NCBI GenBank assembly: GCA_943328975.2
Contig: CALQCC020000013.1
Span: 41,817 to 105,816, forward strand
Direction of reading: 5' to 3'
From: Bordetella parapertussis
GTDB lineage: Bacteria; Acidobacteriota; Terriglobia; Bryobacterales; Bryobacteraceae
DNA length: 64,000 bases
Shown here piece by piece: positions 33,703 to 43,730 of the stretch. The position numbers and the translations under genes are program-made. Positions within the stretch are counted from its first letter, which is position 1. Every line of letters begins with the position of its first letter. The notes beneath the pieces were generated by a model. The model was not told the DNA's origin. It saw only the letters and a program-made list of their open reading frames with translations, and did no database searches.

Positions 33703-35916
33703 ATGAAGCAGCCTGACAATCTCCCTGCTGTACAAGAACCGTTCCGCACACCGCTCTCGGCTCCGGTGCTCGATGCCGAGTACGAATCGGCCGCAGCGCA
33801 CGTCCCGCTATCGCACTACTTGTGGATCCTGCGCCGTCAGGGCTGGAAGATGCTCGCGTTCGTGGTGCTCGTCGTCATCGCAACCCTCATCGTATCCCTG
33901 CGTCTCACGCCGATCTACGAATCCACTACCACGATCGACATCGATCGGCGCCTGCCCACCGGCGTGATCGGCGACGAGTCCGCACAGGTCTCGAACAACG
34001 ACGCCGACCAGTTCCTCGCCACCCAAGTAAAACTGATCCAATCTGATTCCGTGCTGCGCCCCGTAGTCGACCGCTACAACATCCGCGAAGTCGAACCGGA
34101 CGCGCTGGAAGAAGCCATCGACACTTCCGATACCAGCCTCGAAGCTCCGGTCATCCTCAAGCCGCTGCGCGTCACCCGCCCCGCGAACACCTACATCCTG
34201 CAGATCAGCTACCGATCCGAGCATCGTCAACTCGCCGCCGACGTCGCCAACGCGATCGCGCAAAGCTACCTGCAGCACTCCTACGAGATCCGCTACAAAG
34301 CGACCGCTGGCCTCAGCCAGTTCATGGAGAAGCAACTCGAAGAACTCCGAGCCAAGATGGAAAAATCCAGCGAGGCTCTGCAGCGTTTTGAACGCGAACT
34401 CAACGTCATCAACCCCGAAGAGAAGACCAGCATCCTCACCGCGCGCCTGCTCGAACTCAATAAGAACTACACCGAATCCCAAACCGACCGCGTTGCCAAG
34501 GAGGCAGCCTACCGCTCGGTTGAAAACGGATCCTATGCCGCGGCCCTCACGTCATCCCAAGGCGAGACGCTGAAGAAACTCTCCGACCAACTCAGCGAAG
34601 CTCAACGCCAATTCGCCGACATCAAGGTCACCTTTGGAGCCAAACACCCCGAATACCCCAAAGCCCAAACCCGCGTGACCGAGCTCGAAGCGCAACTCAA
34701 AGAAGCCAGCGCGAACGTCACCCGCCGAGCCGACGTCGAATACCGCCAAGCCCAGAACCGCGAAGGCATGCTGGAAGCCGCAGTCGCCCAAACCAAAAAG
34801 GAATTCGACGACCTCAACTCGCGCTCGTTTGAATATCAGACGCTCAAGCGCGAAGCCGACGGCGACAAGATGCTCTACGAGGAACTCATCCGCCGCATCA
34901 AAGAAGCCGGCATCAACGCCAGCTTCCAGAACAGTTCCATCCGGGTTGCCGACGCCGCCCGCCCCGGCCTCAAACCCGTCTTCCCGCGCCTCTGGCTCAA
35001 CTTGCTACTCGCCTTCCTCTGCGCGAGCTTCCTAGCCGTTGGCGCCGCCGTCCTCTCCGACGTCTTAGACAACACCGTGCGCGACCCCGACCAAGTCCAG
35101 CGCCTCATGAACACCGACGTCATCGGCTCGCTCCCCGCCGTGAAGGATTGGCGCCGCCGCCTGAGCACAGTCGGCCCGCATCGCCCGACCACCGCCATCG
35201 CCCCACTCAACGGAGCCACACCCTTAATCCACGAAGCCGACCAAGCTCTCTCCAACTACGAAGAAGCCATCCGCACCCTGCGCAATTCGATCCTGCTGAC
35301 CGACTTCGACCGCCGCCTCCGCAGCATCCTGCTAACCAGCGCGTCCCCGTCTGAAGGCAAGTCGACCGTCGCCGCCCACCTCGCCGCGACCCACGCCAGC
35401 CAGCACAAACGAACGTTGCTCATCGACGGCGACCTCCGCCGTCCCAGCGTCCACCGCCTCTATCAGGTGCCCAACACCATCGGCCTGTCGAACGTCCTGC
35501 TGCAACAAATCTCCTGGCGCGACGCCGTCATCCGCATCGACGAACCCGCCGGCCTGGACGTCCTCCCCGCCGGCCCGGCCACCCGCCGAGCGTCCGACTT
35601 GATCGGCATGGGCCTAGCAGAGTTGATCGAAGAAGCCACCCGCGAATACGACTTGGTCGTCCTCGACGCGCCCCCCCTACTAGGTTTCGCCGAGCCCCTG
35701 CAAATGGCCACCGCCGTAGACGGCGTCATCGTAGTAGCCCGAGCCGGCGACACCAGCCGCAAGGCGCTCGGCACAGTAATCGGCACCCTAAAACGCCTCC
35801 GAGCCAACCTGGTCGGCGTGGTGCTAAACGAAGTCCACCGCGAAGTGAGCGCCGGGTATTACTACTACTACGGGCATTACAGCAAGTATTACGAGCGGAA
35901 GGAGAAAGAGGCTTGA
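33703..35916 (+). CDS. Wzc-like polysaccharide co-polymerase with tyrosine kinase domain
   Basis: The 737-residue protein has a Wzz domain with a first membrane helix (about 45-65), a long periplasmic coiled-coil region (about 200-390), a GNVR-type segment and second helix (about 430-450), and a cytoplasmic kinase: Walker A SPSEGKST (about 549-556), Walker A' LLIDGDLRRPS and Walker B LVVLDAPP. The end is Tyr-rich (GYYYYYGHYSKYY), the usual autophosphorylation cluster. It controls chain length and export. ATG 33703 is chosen; TTG 33652 would read through the repeat. Confidence 0.9.
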   Translation: MKQPDNLPAVQEPFRTPLSAPVLDAEYESAAAHVPLSHYLWILRRQGWKMLAFVVLVVIATLIVSLRLTPIYESTTTIDIDRRLPTGVIGDESAQVSNNDADQFLATQVKLIQSDSVLRPVVDRYNIREVEPDALEEAIDTSDTSLEAPVILKPLRVTRPANTYILQISYRSEHRQLAADVANAIAQSYLQHSYEIRYKATAGLSQFMEKQLEELRAKMEKSSEALQRFERELNVINPEEKTSILTARLLELNKNYTESQTDRVAKEAAYRSVENGSYAAALTSSQGETLKKLSDQLSEAQRQFADIKVTFGAKHPEYPKAQTRVTELEAQLKEASANVTRRADVEYRQAQNREGMLEAAVAQTKKEFDDLNSRSFEYQTLKREADGDKMLYEELIRRIKEAGINASFQNSSIRVADAARPGLKPVFPRLWLNLLLAFLCASFLAVGAAVLSDVLDNTVRDPDQVQRLMNTDVIGSLPAVKDWRRRLSTVGPHRPTTAIAPLNGATPLIHEADQALSNYEEAIRTLRNSILLTDFDRRLRSILLTSASPSEGKSTVAAHLAATHASQHKRTLLIDGDLRRPSVHRLYQVPNTIGLSNVLLQQISWRDAVIRIDEPAGLDVLPAGPATRRASDLIGMGLAELIEEATREYDLVVLDAPPLLGFAEPLQMATAVDGVIVVARAGDTSRKALGTVIGTLKRLRANLVGVVLNEVHREVSAGYYYYYGHYSKYYERKEKEA

Positions 35917-36677
35917 GTGTCAATTTCTCTGCGTTCCCTTACGACGTTTGGTACGGCAGAGTTCTCCGCTGGCCGCTGAAGCTCATCCCGGCAACCGCCG
36001 TCGCACCTATTCTTCAAGGACCGCTCAAAGGAAAGAAATGGATCGTCGGATCCAGCGTTCATGGATGCTGGCTGGGCAGCTACGAAATCGCCAAGGCGAG
36101 ACTGATGAAACAGCGAATCCGCACCGGCTCCGTGGTCTTCGACATCGGTGCCCAAGCGGGATATCACACACTGCTGGCCTCTGAGTGCGTTGGCCCATCG
36201 GGAAGAGTCTATGCATTTGAACCGCTTCTCCGGAATCTGGAGTATCTTCACGCGCTCGTCGAGTTGCACCAACTGAAGAACGTCGTGATCGTTGATGCCG
36301 CTGTTTCAGACTTCCGAGGTTCGGCGTCCTTTGATTCTGGAACAAGCCCCGTCGCGGGTCGCCTATCAACCCGTGGTTCCATCCGTGTCCGCTGCATTCA
36401 ACTCGACGAAGAAGTCCAGGCCGGCCGCCTGCCACCACCGGACTTCCTGAAGATCGACGTCGAGGGTGCCGAGATGAAGCTACTCGCGGGCGCGCGCAAC
36501 ATGTTAAAGCAACACAAACCGGAGATTGTTCTCGACACGCACACCTTCCTCGGTGGCGAGTTCGAGCCACTTCATCGGGAGTGCTCTGAATTTCTACAAG
36601 ATCTGGGATACCAGTTGCAGCCCATCGGAACCGACGCAGCAGACTCCCGCGAAATCCACGCAATAGCCACACACTAA
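35913..36677 (+). CDS. FkbM-family methyltransferase
   Basis: The 254-residue product has the FkbM pattern: VVFDIGAQAGYHTLLASECV (SAM-binding motif I), GRVYAFEPLLRN, and DFLKIDVEGAEMKLLAGA. It probably O-methylates a sugar of the polymer. TTG 35913 overlaps the kinase stop (TTGA); AAGGAG lies 9-10 nt upstream. No other in-frame start fits. Confidence 0.85.
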   Translation: MSVNFSAFPYDVWYGRVLRWPLKLIPATAVAPILQGPLKGKKWIVGSSVHGCWLGSYEIAKARLMKQRIRTGSVVFDIGAQAGYHTLLASECVGPSGRVYAFEPLLRNLEYLHALVELHQLKNVVIVDAAVSDFRGSASFDSGTSPVAGRLSTRGSIRVRCIQLDEEVQAGRLPPPDFLKIDVEGAEMKLLAGARNMLKQHKPEIVLDTHTFLGGEFEPLHRECSEFLQDLGYQLQPIGTDAADSREIHAIATH

Positions 36678-36688
36678 CCCGAGCATTC

Positions 36689-37885
36689 ATGATCTCCGCT
36701 GCGAGACAGGCACTTTCGCCACCGTCCACATCCGTGGGACTCGACGAGTCGCGCGTCAGGCGAATCCTGCTGCTCACAACGAGCCTGGCCGAAGGTGGAG
36801 CCGAAACGGTCGTCAAGAATCTTGCTTTGGCGCTCCGGTCGGAAGGGCATACCGTCAGTGTCGTTTCCATGCTGGAACCGACCGCCTTCACTGAAGAACT
36901 AGCCACTGCGGGCATCCCGGTAATTTCGCTTTCCATGCACCGCAGCGGGGCAAACCTGCGTGGCACAGCGCGCTTCTTCTCACACCTTCGCAACTTCCCG
37001 CCGGATATCATCCACGCGCACATGTTCCACGCCAGCATCCTCGCGCGATTGGCACGCATCATCCTGCGAACGCCCGTTGTGTGTACGGTGCACAGCGAGA
37101 TCGAATGTTCCCATCTAAAACAGTCGGGACCCATTCGCGAATGGATTTATCGACTGACCGACCGTGCCAGCAACTGCACCACCGCGGTCTCTCACCGAGT
37201 TCGTGATCGTTACCTGACCCGGCGCATCGTGCGCAACTCAAGCATGCCCGTGATCGAGAACGGCGTTGATCCAGACCGTTTCAAACCCGACACGGACCGG
37301 CGCGTGAAGATGCGCAAGACTCTCGGCTGGTCGGATCGTTTCATCTGGCTCGCGGTGGGTAGGCTCGAAGACCCCAAGGATTATCTCCGCATGGTCCAGG
37401 CGTTTCGCCCCATCTACGAACGCTGGCCTTCCGCACGCCTGGTGATTGCGGGCGAAGGTCGGCTACGCGCGGAGATTGAAGCCACTGTCCAAGAGGCCAA
37501 CCTTCACGCCGCAGTGACCCTACTAGGCTCCCGCCAAGATGTCCCGGACCTGATGAACGCAGCCGACGCCTTCGTCCTGTGCTCAGAGTGGGAAGGCTGC
37601 CAGCTCGTCTTACTGGAGGCCGGCGCCGCCGGACTGTCCGCCGTTGCAACGAATGTCGGAGCTGCTCCGCAAATCGTAATCCCCAATCGTACGGGATTTC
37701 TGATTCCACCACGGGATACGGAAGCACTCACCGGAGCCATGCTGCAGTTGTTGGATGTTCCGGCGAGCCGTCGCATGGAAATGGGCGAACAGGCCCGGTT
37801 GCACATCGTGAATCACTATTCGATCCACAGCGTGCACCGTCATTACGAGCAACTGTACGAAGACGTTCTCGCGGGAAACCTATGA
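36689..37885 (+). CDS. GT4-family glycosyltransferase
   Basis: The 398-residue protein has the GT-B layout: N-terminal ILLLTTSLAEGGAETVVKNL, PDIIHAHMFHASILAR, then VIENGVDPDRF, VGRLEDPKDY and a nucleotide-sugar site EWEGCQLVLLEAGAAGL. It is cytoplasmic or membrane-associated and adds one sugar to the lipid-linked repeat. The stop overlaps the next ATG (ATGA). Confidence 0.88.
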   Translation: MISAARQALSPPSTSVGLDESRVRRILLLTTSLAEGGAETVVKNLALALRSEGHTVSVVSMLEPTAFTEELATAGIPVISLSMHRSGANLRGTARFFSHLRNFPPDIIHAHMFHASILARLARIILRTPVVCTVHSEIECSHLKQSGPIREWIYRLTDRASNCTTAVSHRVRDRYLTRRIVRNSSMPVIENGVDPDRFKPDTDRRVKMRKTLGWSDRFIWLAVGRLEDPKDYLRMVQAFRPIYERWPSARLVIAGEGRLRAEIEATVQEANLHAAVTLLGSRQDVPDLMNAADAFVLCSEWEGCQLVLLEAGAAGLSAVATNVGAAPQIVIPNRTGFLIPPRDTEALTGAMLQLLDVPASRRMEMGEQARLHIVNHYSIHSVHRHYEQLYEDVLAGNL

Positions 37886-39234
37886 GCCGCGCTAGCTCGA
37901 TCCTAGTCTGGGTATTCCTTGCGGTCGTCGCCACGCTCGCGCTCACCATGGGAATTACCAGCGCAGCAGCGCAGACCTTCGTCGAAACGTCGGGCGTCAA
38001 CATCCCCACCAACGACGTATTTACGGACTACGTTTGGGGTGTCGCTTGGGCCGTCATATTGTTCCTATCGATCTTCGCGTGGCCAGTATCGTGGGCACAC
38101 AAGAAGATGCTCGCGGCCGCCTGGCTGGTGAAGTGTTTCACCGCTCTCGTCCTCATGTTGCCTTACGAGGAACGCTACTACGGACTCGATTGCTGGTACT
38201 ACTTCCGTAGCGCCCACGCCGACGCCGAACAGATACTGGAGTCTCTGTTACGCGGAGGCGCAGACGTGATCGTCGCCATCGCCGCCTTGCAATTGAAAGT
38301 TGGGCCAGACTCCTATCACGCAATGAAGCTGACCTTCGCGATGATTGGACTCGTCGGTGTCTTCTTGTTTTACCGGGCCGCGGAGCAATTACTCGGGAAG
38401 TATGCCCCCGTCGCCTTCTGGATACTCCTGCTCTATCCCAGCATCCTGTTCTGGTCCTCCATCTTCGGCAAAGACCCTCCGGTGCTGGCGGCCATCGGGT
38501 TACACGTGTGGGGCTTGGCGAATCTGGCCGCCCATCGAAAGCCGAAATATTTACTGGCGGTCGTTGGTGGCATTCTCGCCGTAAGTACGATCCGAATTTG
38601 GATGGGGCCCATCCTCATCCTGCCTTGTTTGCTACTGATCGTTTCGCGTATCAAGAGCATGGGATGGCGTCTGGTTTCATTGGCGACGATCGCCCTGGCA
38701 CTAACCACGCTAGGTTCCGCAACCATGGACCGGCTGTCACTAAACAACGCCTCCGACTTAGTGGAAGCCACGCGCGCGGTCACGGACGGCTGGGACAACG
38801 CGAACTCTTCCCTCCAGCGGAATGTCGAATTGAATTCCTCGTTGGATCTCCTTCTGTTCGCGCCGCAAGGACTCTTCGACACGTTCTTCCGGCCCCTACC
38901 CGGAGACGTGGACAACGTGTTCGGCTGGATGGCTGGATTCGAGAATACGGGGCTGCTGCTGCTCAGCATGTGGGCAGCATTTCGTTTCAGGCCTGTCTAT
39001 CTTCGCAACCCGGTATTCTTCTGGAGCATCGCCCTCTTGCTGACCTGGGGCTTGGCGTACAGCATCATCACCCACAAGGACCTCGGCACCGCAGTCCGCT
39101 TCAAGCTACAGATTCTACCCATCCTGCTTGGCACCGTCGGGTACCTGCTTCATCACGCGAGAACAGCTCCGCTGCGTTCTCTCTCGCGCCAAGCCAAACC
39201 TGCACCCTATAACGCCACGAGAACGCCCGCATGA
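37882..39234 (+). CDS. Polytopic membrane protein, candidate Wzy-like polymerase
   Basis: The 450-residue protein has about ten hydrophobic segments and a hydrophilic loop of about 80 residues between late helices (about 285-365), as Wzy polymerases do. Sequence identity to a named family was not recognised. The position among glycosyltransferases, with ATGA overlaps on both sides, supports a polymerase role; a flippase or glycosyltransferase is possible. ATG 37882 is chosen; the longer frame runs inside the previous gene. Confidence 0.5.
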   Translation: MSRASSILVWVFLAVVATLALTMGITSAAAQTFVETSGVNIPTNDVFTDYVWGVAWAVILFLSIFAWPVSWAHKKMLAAAWLVKCFTALVLMLPYEERYYGLDCWYYFRSAHADAEQILESLLRGGADVIVAIAALQLKVGPDSYHAMKLTFAMIGLVGVFLFYRAAEQLLGKYAPVAFWILLLYPSILFWSSIFGKDPPVLAAIGLHVWGLANLAAHRKPKYLLAVVGGILAVSTIRIWMGPILILPCLLLIVSRIKSMGWRLVSLATIALALTTLGSATMDRLSLNNASDLVEATRAVTDGWDNANSSLQRNVELNSSLDLLLFAPQGLFDTFFRPLPGDVDNVFGWMAGFENTGLLLLSMWAAFRFRPVYLRNPVFFWSIALLLTWGLAYSIITHKDLGTAVRFKLQILPILLGTVGYLLHHARTAPLRSLSRQAKPAPYNATRTPA

Positions 39235-40430
39235 AGATTCTCTTGTTACTAGAGGCAACCCTCGGCGGAACGGGCCGCCACATATTGGACCTTTCCAGCG
39301 GCTTGCTTGAACTGAACCATGAGGTTCATCTCGTCTACTCCTTGGTGCGAGCCGATCAAGCTTTCATCCATGGTCTTGCCGATCTCAAGAAGAGAGAGCC
39401 GCATTTTCAAATCAAAGAGATCGCCATCCGCCGGGAGCTGGGGCTGTCCGACATTCCGGCCTATCTCGAACTTGCCAAGTACGCGAGAGAACATCAACCC
39501 TTCGACGTCCTTCACGCCCATTCGACCAAAGCAGGCTTCCTTCTGCGGCTCTTAGTCTCGAGCCACGGAGCATCGGCAGTCTACACACCGCACGGCTTGA
39601 TGACGTTGAATAGCGATCTACAAGGTTTCTCTCGCGGGGCAGTTTGCGTTCTTGAATCCTGCCTAGCGCGCGTAACCGATGCCGTCATTGCCGTATCCGG
39701 CGCAGAGCGTCGCTGCGCCATCGATACCGGAATACCCGCCCACAAGTTGACCGTCATCCACAATGGCCTGAGCGCCACGCATGCCCCGGCGCTGGACCAA
39801 CGCGAAACGATGCGAGCTCGACTTGGGTTAGGACCCGACACTGTCTGTATCGCCTGCATCGGTCTCCTGGTCGCCAACAAAGAGCCCGGTCGTCTGCTGG
39901 AGGCTTTCGCTGTCCTTGTACGCAAAACGTCCCAGCCCGTTTGCCTTCTGGTCATCGGCTGGGGACCGCTTGATTCTGAGCTCCGAAGCAAAGCAGAAGC
40001 TCTCGGAATCAGCAACTCCGTTCGCTTCCTTGGCCAGGTTTCCGGCATCGAGCATCTCCCCGCCATCGACATTCTGGCGCACACCAGCCGCTATGAAGGA
40101 TTTGGGTACGTGTTCCTGGAAGCCCTCAGCGCAGGTATCCCCATCGTCACAACGCGCGTCGGCGGCGCGGAGGAACTCATCGAACCGGGAGTCACTGGAT
40201 ATATCTGCGACCCGTGGAACGAAGATACCTTTGCCTCGTACCTGCAGCTCTTTATTGAAGATCCACAACGACGCGACGCGGCTGCACCAGCAGCGCGCGC
40301 AAAAGCGGAGCAGTCCAGCGCAACCGTCATGGTGGAAGCTACAGCGGCACTCTACGACAGCCTTCGCAAACACGCGACCGCATCCGTTCGAGCGCCCAAA
40401 GATCGCGTGATTTCCCGCACCCCCCAATGA
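39231..40430 (+). CDS. GT4-family glycosyltransferase
   Basis: The 399-residue GT-B protein has an N-terminal LLEATLGGTGRHILDLSSGL, FDVLHAHSTKAGFLLRLL, AVYTPHGLMTL, VIHNGLS and the C-terminal donor-site segment RYEGFGYVFLEALSAGIPIV. It adds a sugar during repeat-unit assembly. It overlaps its neighbours by 4 nt at each end. It differs from the GT4 at 36689 and is not a recent duplicate. Confidence 0.88.
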   Translation: MKILLLLEATLGGTGRHILDLSSGLLELNHEVHLVYSLVRADQAFIHGLADLKKREPHFQIKEIAIRRELGLSDIPAYLELAKYAREHQPFDVLHAHSTKAGFLLRLLVSSHGASAVYTPHGLMTLNSDLQGFSRGAVCVLESCLARVTDAVIAVSGAERRCAIDTGIPAHKLTVIHNGLSATHAPALDQRETMRARLGLGPDTVCIACIGLLVANKEPGRLLEAFAVLVRKTSQPVCLLVIGWGPLDSELRSKAEALGISNSVRFLGQVSGIEHLPAIDILAHTSRYEGFGYVFLEALSAGIPIVTTRVGGAEELIEPGVTGYICDPWNEDTFASYLQLFIEDPQRRDAAAPAARAKAEQSSATVMVEATAALYDSLRKHATASVRAPKDRVISRTPQ

Positions 40431-41869
40431 GCACCGCCGCCCAACCAGCACTCGACCTCCGCTCCCCCGCCCTCTCGCGCTGGCCCGCTTGGACCATCTT
40501 CGCGGCTGACGTCCTTGCGCTCGAAATCTCCTTCGCTCTCGGCCTCGCGCTCCGCACCTTCTTCGCGGCCTACTTCACCGCCAACATCGGCCTCGATCAA
40601 TACCTCGGCGTCGCCGCCGGCATCCTGCTGCTCCCCGTCATCAACTACCAACTCGGCCTCTACCCCGGCTATCTCCTCGGACCCGTCGAACGCCTCCGCC
40701 GGCGCGTCCTCTCCACTCTCGCCGTTTTCGGAGCCCTCATCGCCTGGGACAACCTCGTCGCCCGAGGCGTCCTCTCCCGCGGCGTCCTGCTCGCCACGCT
40801 TTTATTTGCCCTTGTCCTGCCACCACTTGCCGAATTAGCCGCCCGCACATTCCTGATCCGGCGTAATCGATGGGGAGTGCCTGTCCTCATGCTGGGAGCC
40901 GGACCCACCGGCCGCGCCCTCGCGCAAGAATTACGAAACGAACCCAGCCTCGGCTTCCAGCCCATCGCCTTCCTCGACAACCGGCCATCCACCTGGAACA
41001 CCCTGCTCGAAAACATTCCCGTCGCCGGTCCCCTCGCCCTCGCTCCCGACTTCGAAACCCGCGCCGTCGCCGCCATCGTCAGCCTCGCCGACCTCCCCAA
41101 GTCCGACATCGCGCAACTCCTGCACGAGCTCAACTTCGCCCGCGTCATCGTTGTCCCCGACCTCCCCGGCGTCGCCACCATGTGGATCACCGCGCGCCAA
41201 CTCGGCGGCAGCATCGGCTTCGAGATCAAGAAGAACCTACTGCTCCGCCGCAACCTCGTCCTCAAAGTGATCATGGACCGGGCCATCGCCCTTCCGCTCT
41301 TCGTGTTCAGCCTCCCCGTGCTCGCACTCGCCGCGATCTGGATCAAGCTCACCAGCCGAGGTCCGGCCTTATACCGGCAGACACGCGAAGGGTTGAACGG
41401 CGTGCGCATCGACGTGTGGAAACTCCGCACGATGCACATGGACGGCGACCGCATCCTGGAACAGTGGCTCGAATCGCATCCCCACGATAAGGCGCACTGG
41501 AACACCCACTTCAAGCTCCGCAACGACCCCCGAGTGCTCCCCGTGATCGGCCCCCTACTCCGCCGCACCAGCCTCGACGAACTGCCCCAACTGTGGAGCA
41601 TCCTGGTCAACAACAAGATGAGCCTGGTCGGCCCCCGCCCCCTGCCCGACTACCACCTGACCGCCTTCGACCCCGAGTTCCGCGCACTCCGCACCCGCGT
41701 CCTCCCCGGCCTCACCGGGCTGTGGCAAGTGTCCACCAGAAGTGAAGGCGACGCCGCGACACTGGAAGCCATGGACACCTATTACATCCGCAACTGGTCC
41801 CCCTGGCTAGACCTCTACATCCTCGCCCGCACCGTCACCGCAGTCCTGCTCGGTCGCGGCGCGTATTAA
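40427..41869 (+). CDS. Polyprenyl-phosphate sugar phosphotransferase (WbaP type)
   Basis: The 480-residue protein has four to five N-terminal membrane helices, a CoA-binding-like Rossmann middle (PVLMLGAGPTGRALAQEL), and the catalytic phosphoglycosyltransferase domain from about residue 280: LPVLALAAIWIKLTSRGPAL, VWKLRTMHMDGD, LRRTSLDELPQLW and GPRPLPDY. It starts repeat-unit synthesis by placing sugar-1-phosphate on undecaprenyl phosphate. It is GC-richer than the genes before it. It ends the tightly packed operon. Confidence 0.92.
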   Translation: MSTAAQPALDLRSPALSRWPAWTIFAADVLALEISFALGLALRTFFAAYFTANIGLDQYLGVAAGILLLPVINYQLGLYPGYLLGPVERLRRRVLSTLAVFGALIAWDNLVARGVLSRGVLLATLLFALVLPPLAELAARTFLIRRNRWGVPVLMLGAGPTGRALAQELRNEPSLGFQPIAFLDNRPSTWNTLLENIPVAGPLALAPDFETRAVAAIVSLADLPKSDIAQLLHELNFARVIVVPDLPGVATMWITARQLGGSIGFEIKKNLLLRRNLVLKVIMDRAIALPLFVFSLPVLALAAIWIKLTSRGPALYRQTREGLNGVRIDVWKLRTMHMDGDRILEQWLESHPHDKAHWNTHFKLRNDPRVLPVIGPLLRRTSLDELPQLWSILVNNKMSLVGPRPLPDYHLTAFDPEFRALRTRVLPGLTGLWQVSTRSEGDAATLEAMDTYYIRNWSPWLDLYILARTVTAVLLGRGAY

Positions 41870-41975
41870 TCCCGATCAGGGCTTGATCAGCGGGCGACAG
41901 TGTATCCTTGATAAAACTGTCAGAGCTGAACTGGCGTAGCTCGTCTCACATCGCCGGAACAAGCGGGAGGATTCG

Positions 41976-43730
41976 TTGGAGACGCTGATGGATTTGTCCG
42001 TTGGGCTCGACCTCCTGTGGCTCGATGCCGCGTCATCAGTATTCTTCTGGGAATCCTTCGGCGTGTTGCTTGCGTTCGCCCTGGCTTTCGCAGTGCCGAG
42101 CAAACTCGACCGCTCCTTTGCACCTCTGGAATCCTTCTTCCTACGACTGGCAAACCGGCCGGTGCTCTCTCTGTTGGTGATCGCCGCGACCCCGGTTCTA
42201 CTGCGCCTCGCATTGCATCCGCTGCTGGGCACGCCGCAGCCCTACATTCACGACGAGTACAGCTACCTGCTGGCTGGGGACACGTTCCTGCACGGGCGCG
42301 TGACCAATCCGTCGGATCCGTTTTGGAAGTTCTTTGAGAGCATGCACATTGTTCAGCAGCCCACGTACGCGTCCATGTATCCGCCGGCGCAAGGGCTCTT
42401 TCTGGCAGCGGGAAGCCTGCTCACGGGTCGGCCTTGGGGCGGAGTCCTGCTCGGCATGGGCTTGCTCTGCGCGGCACTGTTATGGATGCTGCGCGGATGG
42501 CTGCCGCCTCAATGGGCCTTCTTAGGAGCCTCGCTCGCAGTCCTACGTCTCGGCTTGTTCAGCTACTGGATGAACAGCTACTGGGGCGGGGCTCCGGGGG
42601 CGATTGGAGGGGCACTGGTCGGCGGCAGTCTGCCGCGTATCTTTCGCCGACACCACATTGGGGATGCCCTGCTCTTGGGTCTGGGTCTGGTGCTCCTGGC
42701 AGCGAGCAGGCCATTTGAAGGCGGGGCTTACAGCCTCCCGTTTGGCATCGCGTTCCTAGTTTGGTTGTTGCGAGGCGATGGCCTGCGCCAGAAACTGATC
42801 CGTACGGTGTTGCCGCTCAGCGCCGTTCTTCTGATCGGCGGGGGAGCAATCGCCTATTACAACTGGCGTGTCACGGGCAGTGCATTCGTAACTCCACAGA
42901 TGCTCAACATGAGCCAGTACAGCGCCAATAGCCTCACCACTTGGGGCGACGATCCACCGCCGCACGTATACAACAACGAAACGATGCGGGCCTTCTACCG
43001 CAACGCTGCTGAGGCCTTTACGGACGTGCCGCACTCGTTGCTGGATGTGGCGTACGCGATGGCTCGCAAGGGACAGGTGCTGTTCTCTTTCTTCCTCGGA
43101 CCGCTACTGGCGGTCCCGTTGATCCTGGTGCCATCGGTCTTCTGGAACCGCCAACTGCGGTTGCCGCTCTTTGGCATCCTGACGTTCGCCGTCGGACAAT
43201 TATTCATCGCATGGCGCATCCTGCCGCATTACTTCGGGCCCGCGATGTGTTGCCTTTACGCCTTCATCGTCCTGGCCATGAGCAAACTGTGGGAATGGAA
43301 ATGGCGCGAGCGCCCATCGGGCCGTTTCCTGGTGCGCGGGATCGTGGCGGTCGCGGTGGTGATGATTGGAATACGGATCTATGCCGCTCCACTCGGCATT
43401 GAGCTTCAATTTGAACCCTTAGACTGGACGGCCTCGATCCCGGGAGACGCCGACCGAGCAGCGCTGAAATCACAACTCAGCCGCGACCCGGAGCGTTTCC
43501 TGGTGATCGTCCGCTATGCCCCCGACCACGATACGAATCGTGAGTGGGTATATAACGAGGCCGATCTCAATCAGGCCAAGATCATCTGGGCGCGGGACCT
43601 GGGACCCGAGACCGATGCGCTGGTCCAGCACTTCGGCGACCGCCGCGCCATCGTCGTGGAACCGGATCGGAATCCCCACGAATATGTTCCCTATCAGTTG
43701 GCGTCGGGTCCGGCAACGGTGTGGCCTTGA
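41976..43730 (+). CDS. GT-C membrane glycosyltransferase (GT39-like)
   Basis: The 584-residue protein has about twelve membrane segments. The first loop carries HDEYSYLLAGDTFLHG (about 89-104) and QQPTYASMYPPAQGLFLAAG, an acidic first loop as in PMT/ArnT-like lipid-dependent glycosyltransferases. The C-terminal 100 residues are soluble. The start is TTG 41976 with GGGAGG upstream; ATG 41988 is possible. The donor would be a polyprenyl-phosphate sugar; the acceptor is unknown. Confidence 0.65.
   Translation: METLMDLSVGLDLLWLDAASSVFFWESFGVLLAFALAFAVPSKLDRSFAPLESFFLRLANRPVLSLLVIAATPVLLRLALHPLLGTPQPYIHDEYSYLLAGDTFLHGRVTNPSDPFWKFFESMHIVQQPTYASMYPPAQGLFLAAGSLLTGRPWGGVLLGMGLLCAALLWMLRGWLPPQWAFLGASLAVLRLGLFSYWMNSYWGGAPGAIGGALVGGSLPRIFRRHHIGDALLLGLGLVLLAASRPFEGGAYSLPFGIAFLVWLLRGDGLRQKLIRTVLPLSAVLLIGGGAIAYYNWRVTGSAFVTPQMLNMSQYSANSLTTWGDDPPPHVYNNETMRAFYRNAAEAFTDVPHSLLDVAYAMARKGQVLFSFFLGPLLAVPLILVPSVFWNRQLRLPLFGILTFAVGQLFIAWRILPHYFGPAMCCLYAFIVLAMSKLWEWKWRERPSGRFLVRGIVAVAVVMIGIRIYAAPLGIELQFEPLDWTASIPGDADRAALKSQLSRDPERFLVIVRYAPDHDTNREWVYNEADLNQAKIIWARDLGPETDALVQHFGDRRAIVVEPDRNPHEYVPYQLASGPATVWP

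Noticed and set aside
37579..37881. Upstream extension of the Wzy-like gene
   Set aside because: The frame is open but lies inside the GT4 gene, is Arg-rich, and the ATG at 37882 gives a standard 4-nt overlap and a membrane-protein N terminus.
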